NCBI GenBank assembly: GCA_903929755.1
Contig: CAIYVZ010000003.1
Location: 1-64,000, forward strand
Length of the DNA: 64,000 nucleotides
Direction of reading: 5' to 3'
Origin: an uncultured Acidobacteriia bacterium
GTDB lineage: Bacteria > Acidobacteriota > Terriglobia > Bryobacterales > Bryobacteraceae
In this document: piece by piece, positions 51,258 to 58,793 of the stretch
How positions within the stretch are numbered: position 1 is the first letter of the stretch
Layout: each line of letters opens with the position of its first letter
Notes under the pieces: model-generated
What the model was told of the DNA's origin: nothing
Seen by the model: the letters and a program-made list of their open reading frames with translations, nothing else
Databases searched by the model: none
Program-made: the position numbers and the translations under genes

Positions 51258-53497
51258 TAAACGACCCCCCATTTTCTGCGTAACATCCACTCGCCACCCC
51301 GAAGCAGGATCGCCAGAAGGAAGAGAATGGGCATATCCCAAAGGTCCAGATTGTCATGCGCCGTAATGCCGGCTTCAGAAACCGTGATTTCCTCCGCCAG
51401 CCTCTTTGCTTTAGACGGTGTGTAGTAGTTACCGTTTGTATCGGCGGAAAGCTTTTCCAATAACTCTTTGTTTTGCGAGGCGTTAAAGTTCTCGGCAACC
51501 CCGTCTTCGCGGCGGAACGTCAGCGAGTCCCTGCCGATTTCGCCCTTTTCGTCGCGGGCGACGATCTCGGCCACATAGGCTCCGGGCTTGTCCGCCGTGT
51601 ACGCACCGGTGTAAGTACCGGGCTCCAGAGGATCGGGCTTGAGGTCAACCGTGGCTGTGCTGCCGTCTGGCTGGCTGACCACCGCCTGAGCCGTTGCCCC
51701 GGCCACCGTCTGGTAAGCCTTATCGTGAATCACCGCGCGGAACGGCACCAGGGTCTCGTCCGACAGAACCTGGCGGGGGGTGCTGCCTGACACCTGCCCG
51801 GGAGTTTCCGAAACCAGCCAGCGCAGCAGCTGCTGCCAGTAAGTGGCGTGTGTCTTATCCGCATGATCCTGCAGCATTTTCCAGCGCCAGGTTCCGGCCG
51901 TTGCCAGCACGGCAGTCCTGCCATGGCCGTAATTCTGGATTGCCAGCAGCGGACTCGGCCTCTTTCCGGGCGGCACCACATTCATCAGCACCACCGCACC
52001 CGGTTTCGGGGTTCCCAAAGCCGTGTAATTTGCGATCAGCGGCATCTTCTTCCAGCGTGCCAGATTGGCGTCGCGGCCTTCTTCCAGCCTCGTGATCACG
52101 CTTTCTTTACCCGCATCCGTCAACTGCGCTTCGGCAAAGTCACGCGACCAGGTCTTTTCCCCAGGCAGACGCAGCGGCAACATCTCGGCTATGGGAGTCG
52201 CGCCATATCCGCCCTCATTCAGGGCAAAACGCCCAGCCAGAAACAGGACACCACCGCCACGCCGATCGGCAAAATCTTTGATCATGTTCTGCTGCGTAAT
52301 GGAGAAATAGTTGGCCTCCATGCTGCCGATAATCAAACCATCGTACGTAAACAGACCTTCCACCGTGGGCGGGAAGCCCTGGTCGAATTCCCCATCCTTA
52401 CCACCCTGCTGGTAGGTCTTGTTCTGCGTTGTGCGAACAACGGACACCAGTTCCATGCTTTCGTCGTCTTCGAGAGCCCGGCGAATGAATTTATACTCCC
52501 AGCGCGGCTCGCCTTCCACATAGAGGATGCGGCGCTTGCCCTTCGTGACGTTAATCACGCGGACCACGGCATTATTCCTCGTGTTTTCCTCGCCCACCAG
52601 CGGCTCCACCCCGACCGTGTAACTGTGCGCCCCTTCGGCGCCGGCATTAAACAGGACGGTCTGGCTTTGTTCCACATCGCCCTTCAGCGTGAACTCCTGC
52701 TGGGCCAGGGGTTTCCCGTCCTCGCGGACGATAATCCGGGCCTTCTGGTCCGCGTAACCATGCTGCCGGAACGCCACCCGGGCCACAACCCGTGAATTCC
52801 TCACCGTCCGAGCCGGAACCGCAACATCTTCTACTTCAATATCTTTCGCGAAATGGTCGGGGCCGAAACCGATGGTGTGTACCGGAACCCGAAGTTGACG
52901 GAGTTGCGCGAGCGTCTCGCGATCCACCCCGCCCGTGTTGTCGCCACCGTCGGTCAATAGCACAATCGCGCCCAGCGGCATGGTGCCCGCTTCGCCCGCA
53001 ATGTGCTTCAGGCTGTCCCCGATGCGTGTCGCATTATCGTTCGGGGTGACGTTCTTCACATCATCCACCCGAACCGCGTCCTTGCCGAACTCATACAGCC
53101 GAACCTGGAACTTCTTCCCCAGTTCCGACAGGAGCTGCCCGTTCAGCAGTTCGGTCGCACCCTGAATTCGGGATTTCCCGTCTTCCACAAGGGCCATGGA
53201 GCGGGAGTGGTCCACCAGAACTGCCACTACGTTCTGTTGCGGCCGCAACCGGGCAACGCTGATCGCCGGGTTCCATAACATGAAGAGAACAATAGCCACC
53301 AGAACGGTTTGGGCCGCCCAGATTGCCAGAGATCGAACGCGCGTCAGGACCCCGCTGCTGCGGTTCACGTGCCAAAACAGGCCTGCGCCAGCAGCTACCG
53401 CCAGCGCAATCAGCAGCCAGACGGGCCATGGCGACAATAGGACGAACTTCCCCCGCGCGAAGATTGCCGGCGGGTATTTGAACAGCATTTCGAACAT
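51257..53497 (-). CDS. Membrane protein with vWA domain and GATase1-like domain; first gene of the MoxR block
   Basis: A 746-residue inner-membrane protein. Two N-terminal membrane helices (about 26-43 and 58-76) precede a von Willebrand A domain with MIDAS motif D96-H-S98-R-S100 and LLTDGGDNTGG further on. An Ig-like stretch follows (EDVAVPARTVRNSRVVARVA), then a glutamine-amidotransferase-like domain (DGLIIGSMEANYFSITQQNM, GGGVLFLAGRFALNEGGYG, GHGRTAVLATAGTWRWKM) without an obvious catalytic cysteine. A third membrane helix lies near the C-terminus (ILFLLAILLRGGEWML). The plan is that of large vWA proteins encoded with BatA and MoxR. It heads the block, with about 445 bases free upstream. 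Confidence 0.82.
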   Translation of the reverse strand: MFEMLFKYPPAIFARGKFVLLSPWPVWLLIALAVAAGAGLFWHVNRSSGVLTRVRSLAIWAAQTVLVAIVLFMLWNPAISVARLRPQQNVVAVLVDHSRSMALVEDGKSRIQGATELLNGQLLSELGKKFQVRLYEFGKDAVRVDDVKNVTPNDNATRIGDSLKHIAGEAGTMPLGAIVLLTDGGDNTGGVDRETLAQLRQLRVPVHTIGFGPDHFAKDIEVEDVAVPARTVRNSRVVARVAFRQHGYADQKARIIVREDGKPLAQQEFTLKGDVEQSQTVLFNAGAEGAHSYTVGVEPLVGEENTRNNAVVRVINVTKGKRRILYVEGEPRWEYKFIRRALEDDESMELVSVVRTTQNKTYQQGGKDGEFDQGFPPTVEGLFTYDGLIIGSMEANYFSITQQNMIKDFADRRGGGVLFLAGRFALNEGGYGATPIAEMLPLRLPGEKTWSRDFAEAQLTDAGKESVITRLEEGRDANLARWKKMPLIANYTALGTPKPGAVVLMNVVPPGKRPSPLLAIQNYGHGRTAVLATAGTWRWKMLQDHADKTHATYWQQLLRWLVSETPGQVSGSTPRQVLSDETLVPFRAVIHDKAYQTVAGATAQAVVSQPDGSTATVDLKPDPLEPGTYTGAYTADKPGAYVAEIVARDEKGEIGRDSLTFRREDGVAENFNASQNKELLEKLSADTNGNYYTPSKAKRLAEEITVSEAGITAHDNLDLWDMPILFLLAILLRGGEWMLRRKWGVV

Positions 53498-53942
53498 TCG
53501 GTTACCTGGATTCCCCTGTTGGTCCGTCTTGCAGTGCTTCTGGTGTGTGAATAGCCGGTTACCGCATCATCTTACGGTGGAACGGTAAAACGCAATAACT
53601 GGTGACGTAAAGTTTTGCATGAGGAACCGCCCTCCTTCGGAAAATCTTCCAGCGGGACTTCGGGGCCCGGATCCGAGGGTACTCTTTCGGATGCCGCAAG
53701 CATATCACGGGAGTCGAAAACGCTTGCTGCAAACCGGCACCAAGTGAGTTTCTCCGGCTCCGGTCCGCAGCGGTCCAGCGGACATTTTGCGTTCAACTCT
53801 GCTGCGGCACTACTGGAGGACTACGGCCCGCGACAAGCTCCAGAAATTGCACTTCCACGGAAATTGCGCTCTAATAAAGGATGGATGCGCGCTGGCTGGT
53901 CCTGTTCGACAAAACGGTCAGGTCGCGTAATCCGGAGGTAGT
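53498..53942. other. 445-base gap between the MoxR block and the AT-hook gene
   Basis: It must hold the promoter of the minus-strand block near 53500-53600 and that of the small plus-strand gene near 53870-53940. Open frames of 74 to 108 codons exist here on both strands, but none has a recognisable product, a good ribosome site or a signal peptide. No repeat or RNA structure was recognised. Confidence 0.5.
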
Positions 53943-54137
53943 ATGGACATCGAAAAGATCCTGGATGAACTGCGCCAGGAGAGACAACAAATGGAAGAAG
54001 CCATTGCCAGCCTCGAGCGGCTAGCCAGTCAGGCTCCCAAGCGGCGTGGACGACCACCATTATGGATGGCCAAAGCAAAAGGGGATGTCGTCGAAAAAGC
54101 GAAGCCCGGACGTAAGCCAAAACAGTCCGCCGCCTGA
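53943..54137 (+). CDS. Small basic protein with AT-hook-like motifs
   Basis: A 64-residue protein with a strong ribosome site (GGAGG, five bases before the ATG). The first 30 residues form an amphipathic, coiled-coil-like helix (MDIEKILDELRQERQQMEEA). Then come two short basic motifs of the AT-hook kind: KRRGRPP at 33-39 and KPGRKP at 54-59. That suggests a DNA-binding, nucleoid-associated protein that oligomerises through its N-terminus. I recall similar small proteins in several Acidobacteria, but no function. It is a single gene with nothing of similar strand close by. Confidence 0.8.
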   Translation: MDIEKILDELRQERQQMEEAIASLERLASQAPKRRGRPPLWMAKAKGDVVEKAKPGRKPKQSAA

Positions 54138-54164
54138 TTAAAGTTGTCGGTTCACTAAAAGAAG

Positions 54165-54225
54165 CCGGACTACCGCACCTCTCCTGAACCCGAGGGATGC
54201 AGTAGCCCGGCTTTGTTGCGCCCGG
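54165..54225 (+). terminator. Possible stem-loop after the AT-hook gene
   Basis: AGCCGGACTA at about 54165 can pair imperfectly with TAGCCCGGCT at about 54207, followed by TTGTT. The loop is long and the T run weak, so this is tentative. Confidence 0.35.
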
Positions 54226-54315
54226 CCTCTCAGGGCTTTTTGACTGCGGACGTGCATTGGATGTCGCCCGGTTCTCAGTCTTGCCCTCGCGCAGGCAACA
54301 GTCACGGATTCTTAA

Positions 54316-54645
54316 TGCGCCAATACGGAGGACAGTCTCAAGACCGAAGTCATTGAGATTGGAAGTTTTTTTAGCTTCATCCTCACGGTGGATGGGCCTG
54401 CATTGACCAGACCCGCCAATGACGGACGTGAGTTCTAAGCGGATCTGCTGGCCTCGGACTATAGTGTCCTTTCCGGGCCCACGGATGGCTCTGGAATTGC
54501 CGCACTTGCCATCAATGGTGACGCGAGCGTTCCCAGCCCTGCGGAGGGCTTCTCTACCCTCGCGCCGGCGCCCGAGCCGTCAACCCTGATCCTGCTCGGT
54601 CTCGGTACCCTCCTTCTGCCCGCACGCCGATTCCGACGCCGCTAA
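54316..54645 (+). pseudogene. Relic of a PEP-CTERM exported protein
   Basis: One plus-strand frame reads through this stretch with protein-like sequence: VIEIGSFFSFILTVDGPALT, then a TAA at 54436-54438, then LASDYSVLSGPTDGSGIAAL and a proline-rich spacer. It ends in a clear PEP-CTERM sorting signal: APEP followed by a hydrophobic helix STLILLGLGTLLLPA and a basic tail RRFRRR before TAA. Another in-frame stop (54313) and the absence of a start or signal peptide show that the gene is broken. Intact members are exported and cut by exosortase. Too many stops for an open frame to be called, so it is easily missed. Confidence 0.75.
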
Positions 54646-54779
54646 CCATTCGAGGTCATTCAACGGGTTATCCTCAGCCACCCACTTGCTCACCGGGGGC
54701 CCATTCTATATCGGCTCCATCAAAAGAATTGATGGGAAGCACTTTGCAGGCTCTTATTCTGCGATATACTCACCTTGGG

Positions 54780-54841
54780 CCCCGTCTGCCCAGCACTAGC
54801 TGCATAGTGCACCGCACGCCCCTGAGCCCCGTCTGCCCAGG
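54780..54841. repeat. Direct repeat of 15 bases, two copies
   Basis: GCCCCGTCTGCCCAG occurs at 54780-54794 and again at 54827-54841, upstream of the zincin-like gene. No function is apparent; it could be a duplication or a regulator site. Confidence 0.6.
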
Positions 54842-54884
54842 CTGGCATGCCCCTAAAGACTGTCCTTTAAGAGAGTTAGTGGCC

Positions 54885-55502
54885 ATGTATATGCCGCGAC
54901 GCCATACCCTGATCAGTTTGATTCTTGCGCTCTATGTTCCCGTCAGCGCCGGGATGCCTCCCACACCGTTGGCGGATATAACGGTAGTCCTCGATTTCAA
55001 AGGGGCTAATTCGCCAGGGACCACCAGAGAAATGCAACGGGAAGCTACCCTGATTTTGGGAGCCACCGGAGTTCATCTGTCTTTTACCAACCGCACTGAG
55101 GCGTCTTCCCACGATTTCAGCGACCTTGTTGTGATGACCTTCCGGGGGAACTGCAAATCTGAACCTCCCGCGCCGCGATACGACGAATCCGGACCTTACG
55201 CGGTCACATGGACCACCGATGGGCGAGTTCTTCCATTCGGTGAAGTCGATTGTGAGAAGGTAATCCAGTCAGCGCGCTCCGCGATGTGGGGTGGGGACCT
55301 GGCCCGGGCAGAAATGTTTTACGGTCGCGCCCTGGGGCGCGTAATGGCCCATGAACTGGTTCACATGCTCACGAAGTCCGGAAACCATGCGCGCAGTGGG
55401 GTGCAGCGCTGGGCGCTTTCGCCGCGCGACTTAACCGGAACGGTGCTAACCCTGAGCAAGGATGATGTAAATCGGCTGCAGGCCTTCTACCACGCACGCT
55501 GA
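54885..55502 (+). CDS. Secreted zincin-like metalloprotease, uncharacterised
   Basis: A 205-residue protein. ATG 54885 (or 54891) was chosen because it opens on a signal peptide (PRRHTLISLILALYVPVSAG); the upstream 52 open codons look random. Near the C-terminus, H156-E157-L-V-H160 is followed by H168, a HExxH-x7-H pattern with the context NHARSGVQRW. This recalls small matrixin-like zincins of Acidobacteria that I remember as HExGHxLL...HS..GIM. The glutamate and three histidines are present, so it may be active. The rest (ADITVVLDFKGANSPGTTRE) has no recognised domain. It stands alone. Confidence 0.65.
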   Translation: MYMPRRHTLISLILALYVPVSAGMPPTPLADITVVLDFKGANSPGTTREMQREATLILGATGVHLSFTNRTEASSHDFSDLVVMTFRGNCKSEPPAPRYDESGPYAVTWTTDGRVLPFGEVDCEKVIQSARSAMWGGDLARAEMFYGRALGRVMAHELVHMLTKSGNHARSGVQRWALSPRDLTGTVLTLSKDDVNRLQAFYHAR

Positions 55503-55667
55503 AGCCGCTCACCCCCACCACCCCACCCGACATTTGGATCCGCATCCGCTGGTTCCATCACTTGAGCCGGTAAGGGCCGGAGCTTCGCCGCTCCAGGGTA
55601 GCCTTCGGGCTTCACCCTGTTCTTCCCCTGCGACCGCCGCCGAACGTACTCGAAACACCAGCAAAAA

Positions 55668-55693
55668 GCCCACCTCATCGAGGTGGGCCTTTT
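55668..55693. terminator. Strong bidirectional hairpin terminator
   Basis: GCCCACCTC and GAGGTGGGC form a perfect 9-base-pair stem around an ATC loop. On the minus strand it is followed by TTTTT and lies about 40 bases after the tRNA-Ser gene, so it should end that transcript. On the plus strand it is followed by CTTTTC and could also stop read-through from the zincin-like gene. Confidence 0.85.
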
Positions 55694-55726
55694 CATTTCA
55701 GTAATCGCATATTTCAAACAGAAAGG

Positions 55727-55816
55727 TGGCGGAGAGAGAGGGATTCGAACCCTCGATAGAGTTTCCCCTATACACGCTTTCCAAGCGTGCGCCTTCAACC
55801 ACTCGGCCATCTCTCC
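55727..55816 (-). tRNA. tRNA-Ser (anticodon GGA)
   Basis: Ninety bases including an encoded 3' CCA. The 7-base-pair acceptor stem is GGAGAGA with TCTCTCC, discriminator G. The anticodon stem CACGC/GCGTG encloses a TTGGAAA loop, so the anticodon is GGA, reading UCC and UCU. A long variable arm (about TATAGGGGAAACTCTAT) is typical of serine tRNAs, and GGTTCGAATCC forms the T loop. Upstream on the minus strand lies a TATTAA that could be the -10. The minus-strand open frame crossing it is spurious. Confidence 0.97.
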
Positions 55817-55943
55817 CCGGTTTGGGAAGTAGCTTCTTTTAATATTCCAGACTGGATAACGTCAGGTTGGAAGCACTTTCGCACGCAACACAACAGTTCG
55901 CGTGTGAACCCTCAGGATAACATGGCCTCGTTCAAAAACCCGG

Positions 55944-57161
55944 CTAGCGACCCCGAGCGCCACCAGGTGCCCCGCCAGAGGCCGCTGGAGCGGCGGCCGG
56001 AGCCGAGACGGGGGCCTGCTGCGTCCCTCCCGTATTACTTGACACTGAGGGCGCGGCATTACCAAACCGCCCGCCAGAACCAGGACCACCAAAATTACCC
56101 CCGCCAAAATCGCCCGCACCGCGGAATCCCGTCGAGTTCATACCCGGGGCTTCCGACGAACGAACCGGCGAGCTCAATGTGGGATGGCTGTTGATCCCGG
56201 AGCCAAAACGCGCAACCTGCGAGGCTGCAACACCGGACGTACCGATGTTCGTCAGAGGAACACCAGTAGAAACGCCATTGCGTGCTCCCCCTCCGCCACT
56301 CCAGTAATACCGATCCGGAGAATAATAAGCGAAAATCGTGCCAGGACTGAAGTACCCGTATCCAAACGGACTCCAGACTGTGCCACTGCGCGGCATGTAG
56401 GTATACATTCCCAGATAGGGATTGTAATACCAGCCGCCGCCGAACCCAGGATAACCTGTCGCCGGGTTATAGACGCCCATGCCATTCAGGAAACCGCCGC
56501 CCATCAGAGACTGGTTCGCCACCGATCGGGCCGAAGCCATATTGGCCGCCGAGAGGTGCGCGGAGCGATCACGTGTCCAAAGATACAAATCATCGATATT
56601 CTTCTCGTCAACCTTCTCCGCCAGCAGAGCAGCGGAGAAAGGAACCTGCCGTCCCTCTTTCACCACCACACGACTCCCACCGGCTTCCACCGACGCCTGG
56701 CCCTTGTATACACGAAGCAGACCAGCAGAAGAAGAGAGTTCGAACAGACCAAACTTAATCGGCTGTATCGAATAATCCTTATAAATGATAGTGACCGCCG
56801 GATCCTTCACAGAGGAATCCTGCCCGTCGGACTCAACCATCGCGGAGCCTTCCAGGAATTCGATGCGCGTGCTCATCAACCTGTTGTCCAACACCTTGAT
56901 CGCAGACTTCTCACCAAGCCGGAGAAATACGCCAGGCGTCAGCAGGATCTCCGCCCTTCCGAACTCGGTCCGGAAGACGCTGTTGTCCTTTATTTCAGGG
57001 AACTTCCCAGGATGCTGCTCAACGGCCTTGCCATCGATCGAGACGACTCCGTCAAAATAATGCAGCGTGCCGGAGTGGGCAGAAACCACGCTCTGGGCGT
57101 AGGCGGCCGTAGTAAAAGCTGAGATGGCTAACGCAGAGATGAGAATGCGGCGAGCGGACAT
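55944..57161 (-). CDS. Exported FecR-domain-like protein with Gly-rich C-terminus
   Basis: A 405-residue protein with a signal peptide (SARRILISALAISAFTTAAY). Residues 30-175 resemble the FecR domain as found in periplasmic proteins (VVSIDGKAVEQHPGKFPEIK, LLTPGVFLRLGEKSAIKVLD, GSAMVESDGQ, LRVYKGQASVEAGGSRVVVK). The later part is rich in Gly, Tyr, Pro and Ser (GFGGGWYYNPYLGMYTYMPR) and ends in a Gly/Ala tail (FGGGNFGGPGSGGRFGNA), probably disordered. No sigma factor or TonB transducer is beside it, so a signalling role like true FecR is doubtful; a structural or surface role is equally possible. It is divergent from the receiver gene over about 135 bases. Confidence 0.75.
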   Translation of the reverse strand: MSARRILISALAISAFTTAAYAQSVVSAHSGTLHYFDGVVSIDGKAVEQHPGKFPEIKDNSVFRTEFGRAEILLTPGVFLRLGEKSAIKVLDNRLMSTRIEFLEGSAMVESDGQDSSVKDPAVTIIYKDYSIQPIKFGLFELSSSAGLLRVYKGQASVEAGGSRVVVKEGRQVPFSAALLAEKVDEKNIDDLYLWTRDRSAHLSAANMASARSVANQSLMGGGFLNGMGVYNPATGYPGFGGGWYYNPYLGMYTYMPRSGTVWSPFGYGYFSPGTIFAYYSPDRYYWSGGGGARNGVSTGVPLTNIGTSGVAASQVARFGSGINSHPTLSSPVRSSEAPGMNSTGFRGAGDFGGGNFGGPGSGGRFGNAAPSVSSNTGGTQQAPVSAPAAAPAASGGAPGGARGR

Positions 57162-57297
57162 CGTAAGACCTCTGTTGTGATGATCTGCTCATTTTGTCCC
57201 ACTGTCAACCGGGCATTGAGCTCCAGGGGGGGGAGATATCGACCTGCCACTACACTTTCGACAACAACCTGCCGATATTACATTCGGAGGAAGTTTC

Positions 57298-57684
57298 ATG
57301 ACCGCTACTGCGCCACTGGATGTATTGATCGTTGACGACTCGGCCGCAATTCGGAAGATCCTGCAAAGGGTCCTCCGCCAGACAGATCTGCCACTCGGTG
57401 AGATTCACGAGGCAGGAGACGGGACCGAGGCGATCGAAATCCTGCAGACGCGAACCTTCGGTCTCATCCTGTCTGATATAAATATGCCTCACATGGACGG
57501 CTTGCAACTGCTTGCCCGCCTGCGCCAAATGGATCAACACAAGACTGTACCTGTGATTATGATCACAACCGAGGGTGGTCAGGGAAAGGTGATGGAAGCG
57601 GTTCAGCTCGGTGCGAGCGGCTACGTCCGAAAACCCTTCACCGCTGACCAGATCAAGGAGAAACTCACCGGCATAGTCTGCTAA
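57298..57684 (+). CDS. Single-domain response regulator (CheY-like receiver)
   Basis: A 128-residue receiver without an output domain. D13, D14 and the phosphoacceptor D60 (LILSDINMPHMDG) are present, as are the switch threonine in VIMITTEGG and the lysine in YVRKPF. A good ribosome site (GGAGGAAG) lies before the ATG. Without histidine kinase or chemotaxis genes nearby it is an orphan; PilG/CheY-like roles in motility or a phosphorelay are possible. A strong terminator follows. Confidence 0.92.
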   Translation: MTATAPLDVLIVDDSAAIRKILQRVLRQTDLPLGEIHEAGDGTEAIEILQTRTFGLILSDINMPHMDGLQLLARLRQMDQHKTVPVIMITTEGGQGKVMEAVQLGASGYVRKPFTADQIKEKLTGIVC

Positions 57685-57706
57685 ATCCCGGTACAACGGA
57701 AAACAC

Positions 57707-57745
57707 AACGCGGACCTGGGTTCACCACCCAGGCCCGCGTTTTAG
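57707..57745. terminator. Hairpin terminator between the receiver gene and the oxidase operon
   Basis: ACGCGG-ACCTGGGT pairs with ACCCAGG-CCCGCGT around TTCACC, giving a long stem with one mismatch area, followed by TTTTAG on the plus strand. It lies between two convergent genes and can end both transcripts; the T run favours the plus strand (receiver gene). Confidence 0.85.
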
Positions 57746-57771
57746 CTTTATAGATCCCGAAATAGACTGGC

Positions 57772-58083
57772 TTACCGGCCCGGTACGCCCATCCAGCCCC
57801 GAGTCCACATGTCACCCATGGTGACGAAAAGCAGGAACATTAACCAAAGTATCCCCGAACAGACGATCATCTTCGTCAACCGAGTCCCATACTTCACATG
57901 CATGAAGAACAGGACCACAATGCTGGCCTTAAAGACCGCAATCGACAACGCGACCCAAATGTTCATGGGACCAAGATCAACCGTCGAAATCCAGGCAGTA
58001 ACCCACGTCATGATGATCAGCGTGGTGAAAACCAGCGCGTAGACGCGCTTTGGAACAATATGATGTTCAGAATGTTCTTGCAT
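57772..58083 (-). CDS. ctaF: Cytochrome c oxidase subunit IV (bacterial, CtaF-type)
   Basis: A 103-residue protein with three membrane segments (YALVFTTLIIMTWVTAWIST; IWVALSIAVFKASIVVLFFM; IVCSGILWLMFLLFVTMGDM). The core ALSIAVFKASIVVLFFMHVK is the signature of the bacterial COX4/prokaryotic subunit IV family. It is the last gene of the oxidase operon; its ATG shares one base with the coxC stop (TGATG), so it is translationally coupled. Confidence 0.9.
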   Translation of the reverse strand: MQEHSEHHIVPKRVYALVFTTLIIMTWVTAWISTVDLGPMNIWVALSIAVFKASIVVLFFMHVKYGTRLTKMIVCSGILWLMFLLFVTMGDMWTRGWMGVPGR

Positions 58084-58793
58084 CAGAGTAATGGCCTCCC
58101 CACGCGGTCAATCAGGTATAGCAGCGGGAACAGGAAAATCCAGACGATATCAACAAAGTGCCAGTAGAGTCCAAACATCTCCACTGGTGTATACCATTTC
58201 GCGGTGAAGTCGCCCCGGTTCGCCTGGAAGATCAAAACCAGCAGAATGCCGAAACCGATAATCATGTGCGAAGCATGCAACCCCGTCATCCCGAAGTAGA
58301 GGGAGAAGAATAACTGAGCATGCCCGGCGTCCTGACAACCTTCGCATTCGAAGTGCTCGCCCGGAATTTCGTGATGCACCCACTTGTCGTGGTATTCGTA
58401 GCCCTTCACGCCAAGAAAGATGCCGCCAAGCAAAAGCGTAGCAATCAGGAAGAAAACCAACAACTGCTTCTTACCCAGCGACGCGTAATGTACCGCAAGC
58501 GCCATGGTAAGACTGCTGCAGATCAGGACCGTGGTATTGATTGCCCCGATCAGAACATCCGTCTTGTTGCTGGCCGAGATGAAAGCCGCCGGGTACCATT
58601 GGCGATAGACGAAGTAAGCGAGGAACAGGCCCCCGAAGAACATCAGTTCCGTCAACAGGAACACCCACATCCCAATGGAAGCGGATTCTTTTTGTTGGTC
58701 GGCGTTCTCGAAGTGGTGCTTCAGATTGGGGTCGTGAGCCGCCTCATGACCGACGACGGCGGAAGTGTGGCTGGAAGCCGCATGGCTAGACAA
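58083..58793 (-). CDS. ctaE: Cytochrome c oxidase subunit III
   Basis: A 236-residue membrane protein of the haem-copper oxidase subunit III family. After a His-rich soluble N-terminus ([20 protein letters not shown]) five membrane segments are seen. The conserved parts are [36 protein letters not shown] and the last [20 protein letters not shown]. The third and fourth helices are separated by an insert with [13 protein letters not shown]. The gene overlaps subunit I by eight bases. Confidence 0.93.
   Translation of the reverse strand: MSSHAASSHTSAVVGHEAAHDPNLKHHFENADQQKESASIGMWVFLLTELMFFGGLFLAYFVYRQWYPAAFISASNKTDVLIGAINTTVLICSSLTMALAVHYASLGKKQLLVFFLIATLLLGGIFLGVKGYEYHDKWVHHEIPGEHFECEGCQDAGHAQLFFSLYFGMTGLHASHMIIGFGILLVLIFQANRGDFTAKWYTPVEMFGLYWHFVDIVWIFLFPLLYLIDRVGRPLL

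Noticed and set aside
55487-55810. Minus-strand frame of 107 codons
   Set aside because: It runs across the tRNA-Ser gene and a terminator hairpin and has no product resemblance.
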